A stretch of DNA of 64,000 nucleotides from Pseudoxanthomonas japonensis (GCF_010093445.1 NZ_PDWW01000018.1:1-64000), one strand, 5' to 3'; positions 45,972 through 55,144 are shown, counted from the stretch's first letter. The notes: a model not told the origin generated them from the sequence alone. Translations and numbers: made by a program.

Positions 45972-46301
45972 ATGAGCCACGATGCCTCCCGCCGCCGCTT
46001 CCTGACCACCACCCTGACTGCCGCGGCCGTAGCGCCGCTGGCCTGGCACAGCCTGCGTGCCGACGCCGCCGCACCGGCCGCGTTGCCGAAGCTGGATGCC
46101 GCCAATCCCACCGCCAAGGCGCTGGCCTATACCGACAATGCGGCGACCGCCAAGCATCCCAAGCACAAGGCGGGCGACCATTGCGCGAACTGCAATTTCT
46201 TCAAGGCCGCCGCGGGCCAGGCCTACGGCCCCTGCACACTGTTCCCCAAGAACTCGGTGGCCGCGGCTGGCTGGTGCAGTGCCTGGGCCAGGAAGCCCTG
46301 A
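45972..46301 (+). CDS. high-potential iron-sulfur protein (HiPIP)
   Basis: A 109-residue protein exported folded by Tat: the N-terminus MSHDASRRRFLTTTL has the twin-arginine motif and a hydrophobic stretch to about residue 33. The mature part has the four [4Fe-4S] ligands in HCANCNFF, GPCTLFP and GWCSAW. HiPIPs carry electrons in the periplasm, for example to a terminal oxidase or photosynthetic-type partner; no partner gene is adjacent. A strong terminator follows. It stands alone between minus-strand units. Confidence 0.92.
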   Translation: MSHDASRRRFLTTTLTAAAVAPLAWHSLRADAAAPAALPKLDAANPTAKALAYTDNAATAKHPKHKAGDHCANCNFFKAAAGQAYGPCTLFPKNSVAAAGWCSAWARKP

Positions 46302-46310
46302 CAGGACGTG

Positions 46311-46341
46311 AAAAAAAAGCGCGGCCTGGCCGCGCTTTTTT
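46311..46341. terminator. bidirectional terminator between HiPIP and APC permease
   Basis: An A8 run, stem GCGCGGC/GCCGCGC, then a T6 run. It can terminate the plus-strand HiPIP gene and the convergent minus-strand permease. Confidence 0.93.
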
Positions 46342-46358
46342 CACCCCCGGAGCCGGGT

Positions 46359-47789
46359 TCAGCGCTTGCCGCGCAGGCGGCTGTGGCGGAAGCCGTAGAG
46401 GAAGTAGATCAGGAAGCCGACCGCGGTCCACACCGCCATCAGCATCCAGTTGTGGGCGGTCATCGCCGACAGCAGCGCCAGGCAGCTCAGCACGCCCAGG
46501 GAGCAGACCAGCCACGCCATCGGGATGCGGAACGGCCGCGGCAGGTCGGGTTGCGTGCGGCGCAGGACCAGCACGCCGACGCACACCGAGGCGAAGGCGA
46601 TCAGGGTGCCCATCGAGGTCAGTTCGCCCAGCACGTCGAGCGGGAACAGCGCCGCCAGCAGGGCGATGCCGATGCCGGTGATCACCGTATTGATGTGCGG
46701 CGTGCGGTACTCCGGATGGATCTTGGTGAACACCGGCGGCAGCAGACCGTCGCGGCCCATGATCATGAAGATGCGCGGCTGGCCGATGATCATCACCAGC
46801 ACCACCGACGACAGACCGATCAGGGCGCCGATTTCCACGATCACGCGCAACCAGCCGAGCTGGGGATGCGCGGCGACCGCGGTCACCACCGGCTCCGCGG
46901 TGCCCAGCGCGGTGTAGGGCACCAGGCCGGTCATCACGGCCGCCATGCCGATGTACAGGAGGGTGCAGATCACCAGCGAAGCCAGCATGCCGATCGGCAA
47001 ATCCTTCTGGGGACGATGCGACTCCTGCGCCGCCACCGAGACCGCTTCGAAGCCGATGTAGGCGAAGAACACCATCGCCGCGCCGCGCAGCACGCCGTCC
47101 CAGCCGAACTTGCCCGGCCCCTCGTTCGCGGGAATGAAGGGCTGCCAGTTGCCCGGATCGACATACTTCCAGCCGGCGACGATCACCAGCACGATCAGGC
47201 CCGTCTTGAGGACCACCATCGCCATGTTCATGGCCGTGGATTTACGGATGCCGACGTAGCACAGCCAGGTCAGCAGCAGCACGATCGCCGCGGCGGGAAG
47301 ATTGGCGATTGCACCGGTGGGGCGCAGCTGCGCGTCCAGCGGCGCGCTGACCAGCGCCTGTGGCAGATAGATGTTGAAGTGTTCTAGCAGGCTCAGGAAA
47401 TACCCGGTCCAGCTGACCGCCACCGCCGAGGCGGACACGCCGTATTCCAGCACCAGCATCCAGCCGATGAACCAGGCGGCCAGTTCGCCCAGCGTGGCGT
47501 AGGTATAGGTGTAGGCGCTGCCGGACACCGGCACCATCGCCGCGAACTCGGCATAGGCCAGCGCGCAGAAGGTGCAGCACAGCGCGGCCAGCACGAACGA
47601 CAGCATGATCGCCGGGCCGGCATGGTTGGCCGCGGCCTGGCCGGTAATGACGAAGATGCCACCGCCGATCACGGCGCCGATGCCCAGCGCGGTCAGGCCC
47701 CAGGGGCCGAGCGTGCGGCGCAGGCTGAGCCCTTCGGCCTCTTCATGGGCGGCGTGGGGATGTTTGGTGGACAGGAGCTGTCGGAGCAT
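46359..47789 (-). CDS. APC-superfamily amino-acid permease (paralogue 1)
   Basis: A 476-residue inner-membrane transporter with about 12-14 helices. The first helix carries GIGAVIGGGIFVITGQAAANHAGP, the GxGxG-type unwound segment that binds amino-acid carboxylate; FIPANEGPGKFGWDGVLRGAAMVFFAYIGFEAVS is the helix 6 region. It is closest in type to cationic or branched amino-acid permeases of the CAT group. I start at ATG 47789; an earlier ATG at 47825 abuts a terminator. The adjacent gene is a close paralogue, probably a tandem duplicate with divergent substrate. Confidence 0.88.
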   Translation of the reverse strand: MLRQLLSTKHPHAAHEEAEGLSLRRTLGPWGLTALGIGAVIGGGIFVITGQAAANHAGPAIMLSFVLAALCCTFCALAYAEFAAMVPVSGSAYTYTYATLGELAAWFIGWMLVLEYGVSASAVAVSWTGYFLSLLEHFNIYLPQALVSAPLDAQLRPTGAIANLPAAAIVLLLTWLCYVGIRKSTAMNMAMVVLKTGLIVLVIVAGWKYVDPGNWQPFIPANEGPGKFGWDGVLRGAAMVFFAYIGFEAVSVAAQESHRPQKDLPIGMLASLVICTLLYIGMAAVMTGLVPYTALGTAEPVVTAVAAHPQLGWLRVIVEIGALIGLSSVVLVMIIGQPRIFMIMGRDGLLPPVFTKIHPEYRTPHINTVITGIGIALLAALFPLDVLGELTSMGTLIAFASVCVGVLVLRRTQPDLPRPFRIPMAWLVCSLGVLSCLALLSAMTAHNWMLMAVWTAVGFLIYFLYGFRHSRLRGKR

Positions 47790-47824
47790 CGTGCGTGGTC
47801 TCGGAGCGGTGTCGAGGTATGCCA

Positions 47825-47857
47825 TCAAAAAAGGCCGGCGGTACGGCCGCCGGCCTT
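47825..47857 (-). terminator. terminator between the two APC permease genes
   Basis: On the minus strand the stem GGCCGGCGG/CCGCCGGCC (47855-47833) is followed by six T. It ends the upstream permease transcript, so the downstream paralogue needs read-through or its own promoter. Confidence 0.85.
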
Positions 47858-47865
47858 CCGGTGGA

Positions 47866-49338
47866 TCAGGTCGGCTGCCTGAGTTTGCTGTTCCAGAAGC
47901 CGTAGGTGAAGTAGACCACCAGGCCGAGGATCGTCCAGCCCACGAAGATCTTCCAGTGCTCGACGAAGGGCTGCCAGAACAGGTAGAGGCACGCGACCAC
48001 GCCCAGCGGACAGATCACGATGGCCATCGGCACCTTGAACGGGCGCGGCATCTCGGGGCGCGTGTAGCGCAGGATCAGCACGCCGGCGCACACGGTGGCG
48101 AACGCGAGCAGGGTGCCCATCGACACCAGTTCGCCCAGCACGTTGAGCGGCATCAGGCCGGCCAGCGCGGCGGCCAGCACGCCGACGATGATGGTGCCGA
48201 CGTAGGGCGTGCGGTACTTGGGGTGCACCCGGCCGAAGAACTTCGGCATCAGGCCGTCCTTCGCCATGCTGTAGAAGATGCGTGGCTGGGCCATCAGCAT
48301 CACCAGGATGACCGAGGAGAGGCCGGCGATCGCGCCGATCTCCACCGCCGTCTTCAGCCAGGCCAGGTTCGGGTAGGGCTCCAGCGCGGTGGCGACCGGC
48401 TTTGCGGTCCCCAGCAGCGTGTAGTTGGTCATGCCGGTCAGCACGGCGCACACGATGATGTAGATGACGGTGCAGATGGCCAGCGAACCGAGGATGCCGA
48501 CCGGCATGTCGCGCTGCGGATTCTTGGCTTCGCCGGCCGCCGTGGAGACCGCGTCGAAGCCGATGTAGGCGAAGAACACGATGGCGGCCGCGCGGGTCAC
48601 GCCTTCGAACCCGAACTTGCCCGGGCCTTCGTTGGCCGGGATGAACGGCGTCCAGTTGGCCGGGTCGATGTACGTGGCGCCGATGCCGATGAACAACACG
48701 ATCACCGTGACCTTGATCGCCACCACGATGGCGTTGACGAAGGCCGACTGGGTGATGCCCACGTAGCACAGGCCGCTGATGGCGGCGACGATGGCGATGG
48801 CCGGCAGGTTGAGGATCGACCCCGTTGCGATGAAAGTGTGGCCGTCCCAGTTGATCGGCGCCTGCGCCAGTTCGGTCGGGAAGGGCAGGTGCAGCGTGGT
48901 GGTCAGGAAGCTGATCAGATAGCCGGACCAGCCCACGGCCACGGTGGCCGAGGCGAACAGGTATTCCAGCACCAGGCACCAGCCGATGAACCAGGCCACG
49001 AACTCGCCCAGGGTGGCGTAGGAATAGGAGTAGGCACTGCCGGAGACCGGCATCAGCGCGGAAAACTCGGCATAGCACAGGCCGGCCAGGGCACAGGCGA
49101 AGCCGGCCATGACGAAGCTCAGCATGATCGCGGGGCCGGCGTGGTTGGCCGCTGCCTGGCCGGTCAGCACGAAGATGCCCGCGCCGATCACCGCGCCCAC
49201 GCCCAGCAGCACCAGGTGCTTGGCGGTCAGCGTCCGTTTCAGGGTGGCTTCGCCGTCCAGGCTGCCTTCGAAGGGTTCACCGGCATCGACGTGGCCTGCC
49301 GGCGCGACCGGCTTGACCCTGAACAGAGCTTTGAGCAT
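47866..49338 (-). CDS. APC-superfamily amino-acid permease (paralogue 2)
   Basis: A 490-residue permease with the same architecture: GVGAVIGAGIFVLTGQAAANHAGP in helix 1, GKFGFEGVTRAAAIVFFAYIGFDAVSTAAGEAKNPQ around helix 6, and a C-terminal set of four helices. AAGGGGA is well spaced before ATG 49338. It shares long stretches with the gene downstream but differs in the soluble N-terminus and in loops 3-4. The substrate is not determined; cationic amino acids are a reasonable guess for this group. Confidence 0.9.
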   Translation of the reverse strand: MLKALFRVKPVAPAGHVDAGEPFEGSLDGEATLKRTLTAKHLVLLGVGAVIGAGIFVLTGQAAANHAGPAIMLSFVMAGFACALAGLCYAEFSALMPVSGSAYSYSYATLGEFVAWFIGWCLVLEYLFASATVAVGWSGYLISFLTTTLHLPFPTELAQAPINWDGHTFIATGSILNLPAIAIVAAISGLCYVGITQSAFVNAIVVAIKVTVIVLFIGIGATYIDPANWTPFIPANEGPGKFGFEGVTRAAAIVFFAYIGFDAVSTAAGEAKNPQRDMPVGILGSLAICTVIYIIVCAVLTGMTNYTLLGTAKPVATALEPYPNLAWLKTAVEIGAIAGLSSVILVMLMAQPRIFYSMAKDGLMPKFFGRVHPKYRTPYVGTIIVGVLAAALAGLMPLNVLGELVSMGTLLAFATVCAGVLILRYTRPEMPRPFKVPMAIVICPLGVVACLYLFWQPFVEHWKIFVGWTILGLVVYFTYGFWNSKLRQPT

Positions 49339-49523
49339 TCGCAGCGTCCCCTTGAAAGACTGGATGCCGACGAAGAACTCCGCCGGGCGGTGGCAACGGT
49401 CATGGAGGCGGCCCCCATGGAAGGCCGTACCTTGCCAAAGCGGGCGGGGGATCACAAGCGCGGGTGCAGCATGACCGGCGATAATCGCGGCCCATCGCCC
49501 GCCTTCGAAGAGAAAACCACGCC

Positions 49524-50072
49524 GTGTCAGTCGCTCATGCCGTCCTCCGCGAACAGTTGGCCACCTACGGACGACGCTGGCCTGCCGAAACCGGGGTGGT
49601 GGGCCAGTTCCTCGCCCTGCTCGACGAGCCTGCCGATCCCTTCGTCCGGGAGCGGCTGGAAGGCCACCTGACCGGCGGCGCGTGGCTGGTGAGTGCGGAT
49701 GGACGCCGTACCCTGCTGACCCACCACCGAAAACTGGGGCGCTGGCTGCAACTGGGCGGCCATGCGGACGGCGACAGCGACATGGCGCGCGTCGCGCTGA
49801 AGGAAGCGGAAGAGGAGTCGGGCCTGTCGGACCTGTCCGTGGAGGGCGACATCTTCGACCTCGACCGCCACTGGATACCCGAGCGCAAAGGCGTGCCCGG
49901 CCACTGGCACTACGACGTGCGCTACGTGGTTCGCGCCAACGGCAGTGAGGACTATGTGGTCAGCGAGGAATCGCTGGACCTGGCCTGGCGCGAGATCGGA
50001 CCGATCGCGGACGAGCCGGACGAATCCCTCAGCCGCATGGCGCGCAAGTGGCTGGCACGGAGTACCGCGTAG
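49524..50072 (+). CDS. Nudix hydrolase
   Basis: A 182-residue protein with a Nudix box GHADGDSDMARVALKEAEEESGL, giving the REUxEE-type acidic helix that binds metal, preceded by LLTHHRKLGRWLQLGG. The substrate (nucleoside diphosphate derivative) cannot be told. The start is GTG 49524. The TAG stop lies within a dispersed GTAGGGTGGGCC repeat, so the last residues may have been set by repeat insertion. It is convergent with serA. Confidence 0.87.
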   Translation: MSVAHAVLREQLATYGRRWPAETGVVGQFLALLDEPADPFVRERLEGHLTGGAWLVSADGRRTLLTHHRKLGRWLQLGGHADGDSDMARVALKEAEEESGLSDLSVEGDIFDLDRHWIPERKGVPGHWHYDVRYVVRANGSEDYVVSEESLDLAWREIGPIADEPDESLSRMARKWLARSTA

Positions 50073-50090
50073 GGTGGGCCTTGGCCCACC
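50069..50090. repeat. GTAGGGTGGGCC repeat, single copy
   Basis: GTAGGGTGGGCCTTGGCCCACC, nearly palindromic itself, overlaps the Nudix gene stop codon. It matches the right arm of the 17260-17323 pair exactly in inverted orientation. Confidence 0.85.
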
Positions 50091-50102
50091 GTCCTGGACG
50101 CA

Positions 50103-51344
50103 TCAATAGAGCACGCGCACCCGCAGCGTGCCGTCGATCGCCGCCATCGCATCGCGCAGGCTGGCGGTCTGTTCCTCGTCCGCGGTCACGTCGATGACCA
50201 CGTAGCCGACCTTCGGGTCGGTGCGCAGGAACTGGCCGTCGATGTTGATACCACGGTCGCGGAAGATGTCGTTGATCTGCGACAGCACGCCCGGCACGTT
50301 GCGGTGGATGTGCAGGATGCGGCGGCTGCCCTCGTGGCCGGGCAGGGTCACCTCGGGGAAGTTCACCGACGACAGCGTGCTGCCGTTGTCGCTGTAGCGC
50401 ACCAGCTTGGCCGCCACTTCGATGCCGATGTTGTCCTGCGCCTCCAGCGTGCTGCCGCCGACGTGCGGGGTGAGGATGACGTTGTCGAGGCCGCGCAGCG
50501 GCGACTCGAACAGCTCCGCATTGCCCTTGGGCTCCAGCGGGAACACGTCCACCGCCGCGCCGCCGAGCTTGCCGGCCTTCAGTGCGTCGGCCAGCGCGTC
50601 GATGTCGACCACGGTGCCACGCGACGCGTTGATCAGGTGCGCGCCGGGCTTCATCCGGGCGATCTGTGCCGCGCCGAACATGTCCTTGGTGGCCGCCGTC
50701 TCCGGCACATGCAGCGTCACCACGTCGCTCTGCGCCAGCAGGTCGTCCAGGCTCACGGCCGAACGCGCATTGCCGAGCGACAGCTTGGTCTCGATGTCGT
50801 GGAAGAGCACGTGCATGCCCAGCGCTTCGGCCAGCACGCCGACCTGGGTGCCGATGTGGCCGTAGCCGATGATGCCCAGCGTCTTGCCGCGCACTTCGTG
50901 GCTGCCCGCGGCCGACTTGCTCCAGCCGCCGCGGTGGCATTCGGCGTTCTTCTGCGGAATACCGCGCATCAGCAGGATGGCTTGCGCGATGACCAGTTCG
51001 GCCACGCTGCGCGTGTTGGAGTAGGGCGCATTGAAGACCGGGATGCCGGCCAGTTCCGCCGCGTCCAGGTCCACCTGGTTGGTGCCGATGCAGAAGCAGC
51101 CCACCGCGATCAGGCGGCGCGCCTGCGCCAGCACATCCTCGCTCAGGTGGGTGCGCGAGCGGATGCCGACGATGTGCGCCTCGGCGATGCGGCGCTTCAA
51201 CTCGTCTTCCGGCAGCGACTTCTCGTGGAACTCGATCTGCGAATAGCCGGCCGCGCGGAACGTCTCGACGGCCGTCTGACTGACCCCCTCCAGCAACAGC
51301 ACGCGGATGTCCTGCTTCGGGTACGAGGTCTTCTTGATCGACAT
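50103..51344 (-). CDS. serA: D-3-phosphoglycerate dehydrogenase
   Basis: SerA starts serine synthesis. The 413-residue protein has the NAD-binding GIIGYGHIGTQVGVLAEALGM, catalytic Arg in INASRGTVVD, Glu and His in the LTPHVGGSTLEAQ region, and a C-terminal ACT domain (about 335-413, ILHIHRNVPGVLSQIND) for serine feedback. The type is that of E. coli SerA, which also reduces 2-oxoglutarate to D-2-hydroxyglutarate. It is divergent from a D-2-hydroxyglutarate dehydrogenase-like gene, matching the coupling described in Pseudomonas. Confidence 0.95.
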   Translation of the reverse strand: MSIKKTSYPKQDIRVLLLEGVSQTAVETFRAAGYSQIEFHEKSLPEDELKRRIAEAHIVGIRSRTHLSEDVLAQARRLIAVGCFCIGTNQVDLDAAELAGIPVFNAPYSNTRSVAELVIAQAILLMRGIPQKNAECHRGGWSKSAAGSHEVRGKTLGIIGYGHIGTQVGVLAEALGMHVLFHDIETKLSLGNARSAVSLDDLLAQSDVVTLHVPETAATKDMFGAAQIARMKPGAHLINASRGTVVDIDALADALKAGKLGGAAVDVFPLEPKGNAELFESPLRGLDNVILTPHVGGSTLEAQDNIGIEVAAKLVRYSDNGSTLSSVNFPEVTLPGHEGSRRILHIHRNVPGVLSQINDIFRDRGINIDGQFLRTDPKVGYVVIDVTADEEQTASLRDAMAAIDGTLRVRVLY

Positions 51345-51536
51345 TGCCGGAAAGGTCGCAGCGGAGGGGAAAGGGTCGTCACTATGCCAGATGGGAGACA
51401 TCGATGGTGCGGCGCGCCATGGAAAGCTCGGTTGCTGTTTTCCGGCTTGGTTGCCCCTGAAACCAAGGCGCGTTTCGGCTGGACGCCATCGGGCTTCGCT
51501 GGCACGCTGGGCGCCCCCGAAAGTCCTGCCCCCGCA

Positions 51537-52925
51537 ATGAGCGATCCACGCCTGGAAGCCCTGCAGCACGCCGTCCCGGCGCTGCGCCTGAAGACCGATC
51601 CTGCCGATCTGGAACACTACGGTCGCGACTGGACCCGTCGCTGGGCGCCATCGCCGCTCGCCATCGCGTTGCCGGCGACGGTCGATGAGGTGCAGGCGGT
51701 CGTGCGCTGGGCGAACGAGCATCGCGTGGCGGTCGTGCCGTCGGGCGGACGCACCGGCCTGTCCGGCGGCGCGGTGGCGGCGAACGGCGAACTGGTGCTG
51801 AGCCTGGAGCGCATGAACCAGGCGCTCGATTTCAATGCGGTGGACCGCACGCTGACCGTGCAGGCCGGCATGCCGCTGGAGGCCGTGCACAACGCCGCGC
51901 GCGACCACGGCCTGGTGTATCCGGTGGACTTCGCCGCGCGCGGGTCCTGCGCGATCGGCGGCAACATCGCCACCAATGCCGGCGGCATCCGCGTGATCCG
52001 CTACGGCAATACGCGCGAATGGATTGCCGGATTGAAGGTCGTCACCGGTGCTGGTGACGTGCTGGAGCTCAACAAGGCGCTGATCAAGAATTCCAGCGGC
52101 TACGACCTGCGCCATCTGTTCATCGGGTCCGAAGGCACGCTCGGCATCGTGGTGGAGGCCACCGTCCGGTTGACCGATCCGCCGCCGCCGACCAACGTCA
52201 TGTTGCTGGCGCTACCGTCGTTCGAGGTACTGATGCAGGTCTTCGCCGCGTTCCGCGAACGTCTGCAACTGGAGGCGTTCGAGTTCTTCACCGACCGCGC
52301 GCTCGAGCACGTGCTGGCGCACGGCGCGCAGAAGCCGTTCGACGAGGTGCACCCGTACTACGTGGTCACCGAGTTCGCGATCGGCGATGAGGCCAGGGAA
52401 GCCGCGGCAATGGCGGCCTTCGAGGCCTGCATGGAGCAGGGCTGGGTCAGCGACGGCGTGATCAGCCAGTCCGATGCCCAGGCCGCCCAGCTGTGGCGCC
52501 TGCGCGAGGGCATCACCGAGGCGCTGGCGCGTTATGTGCCGTACAAGAACGACGTGTCGGTGCGCATCTCGGCCATGCCGGCGTTCCTGGCCGAGACGCA
52601 GGCGCTGCTCGGCGAGGCCTATCCGCAGTTCGAGGTGGTGTGGTTCGGCCATATTGGCGACGGCAACCTGCACATCAACGTGCTGAAGCCGGACGGCATG
52701 GAGAATGCGGACTTCGTCACCCAGTGCGAGCAGGTCACCAAGCTGTTGGCGGCGTCGCTGAAGCGCCACCACGGCAGCATCTCGGCCGAGCACGGCATCG
52801 GGCTGGTCAAGAAGGGTTATCTGGAAAGCACGCGCAGCGCTGGGGAAATCGCGGTGATGCGCGGCATCAAGCAGGTGCTGGACCCGAACGGACTGATGAA
52901 TCCGGGCAAGCTGTTCGACACCTGA
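51537..52925 (+). CDS. FAD-binding oxidase, probable D-2-hydroxyglutarate dehydrogenase
   Basis: A 462-residue VAO-type flavoprotein. The FAD loop is PSGGRTGLSGGAV; GGNIATNAGGIRVIRYGNTREW and KNSSGYDLRHLFIGSEGTLGIV complete the PP-binding domain, and the C-terminal substrate domain has WFGHIGDGNLHINV and SAEHGIGLVKKGYL with metal/substrate histidines. Divergent placement 192 bp from serA points to D-2-hydroxyglutarate rather than lactate or glycolate as substrate, because SerA makes that by-product. Electrons usually go to ETF. Specificity is inferred. Confidence 0.85.
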   Translation: MSDPRLEALQHAVPALRLKTDPADLEHYGRDWTRRWAPSPLAIALPATVDEVQAVVRWANEHRVAVVPSGGRTGLSGGAVAANGELVLSLERMNQALDFNAVDRTLTVQAGMPLEAVHNAARDHGLVYPVDFAARGSCAIGGNIATNAGGIRVIRYGNTREWIAGLKVVTGAGDVLELNKALIKNSSGYDLRHLFIGSEGTLGIVVEATVRLTDPPPPTNVMLLALPSFEVLMQVFAAFRERLQLEAFEFFTDRALEHVLAHGAQKPFDEVHPYYVVTEFAIGDEAREAAAMAAFEACMEQGWVSDGVISQSDAQAAQLWRLREGITEALARYVPYKNDVSVRISAMPAFLAETQALLGEAYPQFEVVWFGHIGDGNLHINVLKPDGMENADFVTQCEQVTKLLAASLKRHHGSISAEHGIGLVKKGYLESTRSAGEIAVMRGIKQVLDPNGLMNPGKLFDT

Positions 52926-53007
52926 CGATACCGCCGGATTCAGCCTCGGAGCGTCGATTGCAGGTAGTCTTTGCGCACCGCGCCAGCCACGGCGTTCCCC
53001 CGTTTGG

Positions 53008-53313
53008 ATGTCCATGTCCCGATTGATCCTGGCCGGCGTGTTGCTGGCGTTCTCCGTGCCGGCGTTCGCCGGCAGCTTCGCCGGCTCGTCCGCCGGCGCG
53101 TCTTCGGCCGGTTCCTCTGCCTCGTCCGACAGTTCGTCCGGCGACGACAAGATCGTCGTGCAGGCGCGCGAAGATGCGGCCAGCTTCGTCGCCAGCGACG
53201 GCCGTATCCGCGGTGCGCAGCTGGAAGCCGCATTGCGCCACCTGCGCGAGAAGGACGAAGCCGCACGCAAGGCCAGCGACATGCAGCTGGCGCAGGCTAT
53301 CCTGGCCCGCTGA
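53008..53313 (+). CDS. DUF2388 family exported protein
   Basis: A 101-residue protein with a signal peptide (about 1-22, ILAGVLLAFSVPAFA), a serine/glycine-rich linker (about 23-47, SSAGASSAGSSASSDSSSGDD), then the conserved DUF2388 block DKIVVQAREDAASFVASDGRIRGAQLEAALRHLRE and ASDMQLAQAILA. The function is unknown; similar small periplasmic proteins lie next to DUF4105 genes in Pseudomonas. Its stop TGATG overlaps the DUF4105 start. An ATG two codons later (53014) is an alternative start. Confidence 0.8.
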   Translation: MSMSRLILAGVLLAFSVPAFAGSFAGSSAGASSAGSSASSDSSSGDDKIVVQAREDAASFVASDGRIRGAQLEAALRHLREKDEAARKASDMQLAQAILAR

Positions 53314-55136
53314 TGCACGCGCGTCGGCCCCGGGGCCGGCGCATCGCCGCGCTCCTGCTGTGGGCGTGGCTCGGCCCGGCCGCCACGGCGGCCGCGCTCG
53401 ACATCGACGCCACGAACCTCGCACCTGACGATGTTGCCGCGACGCAGGCGCTCGTCGATGACGTACTGCCACGTCTGCCCGAGGCGTGGCGCGATGGCCT
53501 GCCGTCCAACCTGGTTCTGCAATGGCGCGACGATCTGCCACCGCATGTCGCGGGGCGACGCAGCGGCCATCGCATTCTGCTTCCGCGCCGCCTGTTGCAG
53601 GGATGGGAGGCGCGCGACGCCGTGCCGCCTGACGATGCTTCGTTGCGCGAGGTGCGCGCGGCGCTGGTGCACGAACTGGCGCACAGCTACGACCGCGCCC
53701 AGGGCAACGTGCTGTCCGGCGATCCGCGCCTGCGCGATCTGGCGGGATGGCAACGCAGCGTGTTGCCGCTCGCCGGTCGTCGTTCGCGCAACGATTTCGT
53801 CGCGCGGATGCCGGATCCCTATGAACTCGAGCGTCCGTCCGAATTCGTGGCGGTGAACCTCGAGCACTTCGTGCTCGATCCGACGTATAGCTGCCGGCGT
53901 CCGGCACTGCATCGCCATCTCGCGACTCACTTCAACCTGTCGGCCGGAGCGGAGGCGTGCGCGCCCGGGTTGCCGTTCCTTGACGTCGATGCCGAAGCGG
54001 GCGATGCCTCGTTGCTGGCGCTGGATCCCTCGCGCGTCTATGCCGTCGACTACCTGCTGGCCGAGGGCAACACCCAGGCGATGAGCCGCTGGGGCCACAG
54101 CATGCTGCGGCTCGTGATCTGCGCGCCCGGGCGTGCGCCGGGGCCCGATTGCCGCTTCGACCTGGCCCACCATCGCGTGCTGTCGTTCCGCGCCTTCGTC
54201 GGCGACGTGCAGATCTCGGGCTGGCGCGGACTGACCGGTTCGTATCCGTCGCGCCTGTTCCTGCTGCCACTGGATCAGGTGATCGAGGAGTACACCCGGG
54301 TCGAGCTGCGCGGCCTGCAATCGATTCCGTTGCGGCTCCAGTCGCAGGACATTGCGTCGTTGCTGGAGCGGGCCGGCCAGTTGCACTGGAGCTACGACGG
54401 ACGTTACTACTTCATCAGCAACAACTGCGCGGTCGAGACCTGGAAGTTGCTGCACGAGGGCGTACCGAGGTTGTCCGGCGAGTCGTTCGCCAGCATCACA
54501 CCGACTGGCCTGCTGAAGAAGCTGGCGCGGCGCGGCATCGCGGATACCGGCGTGCTGGACGACACGGAAGAAGCGCGCCGGCTCGGCTACTACTTCGAAC
54601 CGATGAGCGCACGTTACGAATCCTTGTTCGCCGTCGCGCGCGAGTCGCTGGCGCTGCCGCAGCAGGATGTGCAGGCCTGGTTGACGCTGTCGCCGACCGA
54701 ACGGGCCGCGTGGTTGCCGCACGCGGATCTGCGCGCCAGTGCGGCGCTGCTGGTACTGGAGACCGCCGCGCAGCGTCGCCAGCAATTGCTGCTGCGCGAC
54801 GAGCTGAAGCGACGTTACTTCGGCCGCGATGCGCCGGCCGACATCGCGCACGCACTGCAGGCCTTGCGCACGTGGCTGGGCGATACGGGTTTCGTCAGCC
54901 GCCCGTCGGAACTTGTGCCGGAGGGCTACGGATTGCCGCAGGCGGAGGAGCGTGAACGCATCGCGGACGAAGCCCGCGTGCGCGTGGCCCGCCTGCGCGA
55001 GCAGGACGGGGTGCTGCGGGAAGAACTGGAGCGCTGGCTGCCCGCCGACCAGCGCGAGGTGCTGCAAGGCATCGAGGCGAACCTGGAGACGATCGTTGCG
55101 CGCCTGCGCGCACTGGATGCGGCAGGCGCGTCGTAA
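53313..55136 (+). CDS. DUF4105 (Lnb-like) exported protein with N-terminal HExxH region
   Basis: A 607-residue secreted or inner-membrane-anchored protein with signal segment about 10-27. Residues 30-230 include His120-Glu-Leu-Ala-His124, a zinc-metallopeptidase-type HExxH motif. Residues about 240-420 hold the DUF4105/Lnb N-terminal core (RWGHSMLRLVIC, HHRVLSFRAFVGD, SNNCAVETWKLL) whose His and Cys act in lipoprotein N-acylation in Enterococcus Lnb. The C-terminal third is helical. It could process or acylate lipoproteins in the envelope. It overlaps the DUF2388 gene by one base, implying a functional pair. Confidence 0.82.
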   Translation: MHARRPRGRRIAALLLWAWLGPAATAAALDIDATNLAPDDVAATQALVDDVLPRLPEAWRDGLPSNLVLQWRDDLPPHVAGRRSGHRILLPRRLLQGWEARDAVPPDDASLREVRAALVHELAHSYDRAQGNVLSGDPRLRDLAGWQRSVLPLAGRRSRNDFVARMPDPYELERPSEFVAVNLEHFVLDPTYSCRRPALHRHLATHFNLSAGAEACAPGLPFLDVDAEAGDASLLALDPSRVYAVDYLLAEGNTQAMSRWGHSMLRLVICAPGRAPGPDCRFDLAHHRVLSFRAFVGDVQISGWRGLTGSYPSRLFLLPLDQVIEEYTRVELRGLQSIPLRLQSQDIASLLERAGQLHWSYDGRYYFISNNCAVETWKLLHEGVPRLSGESFASITPTGLLKKLARRGIADTGVLDDTEEARRLGYYFEPMSARYESLFAVARESLALPQQDVQAWLTLSPTERAAWLPHADLRASAALLVLETAAQRRQQLLLRDELKRRYFGRDAPADIAHALQALRTWLGDTGFVSRPSELVPEGYGLPQAEERERIADEARVRVARLREQDGVLREELERWLPADQREVLQGIEANLETIVARLRALDAAGAS

Positions 55137-55144
55137 CCGCGGAC

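Noticed and set aside
49339-49523. Structured-looking G-rich leader upstream of the permease considered as a glycine or lysine riboswitch
   Set aside because: No conserved core motif of either class could be found on either strand.
52212-55067. 951-codon minus-strand open frame opposite the FAD oxidase and DUF4105 genes
   Set aside because: Same reason: antisense to conserved proteins and no domain visible.
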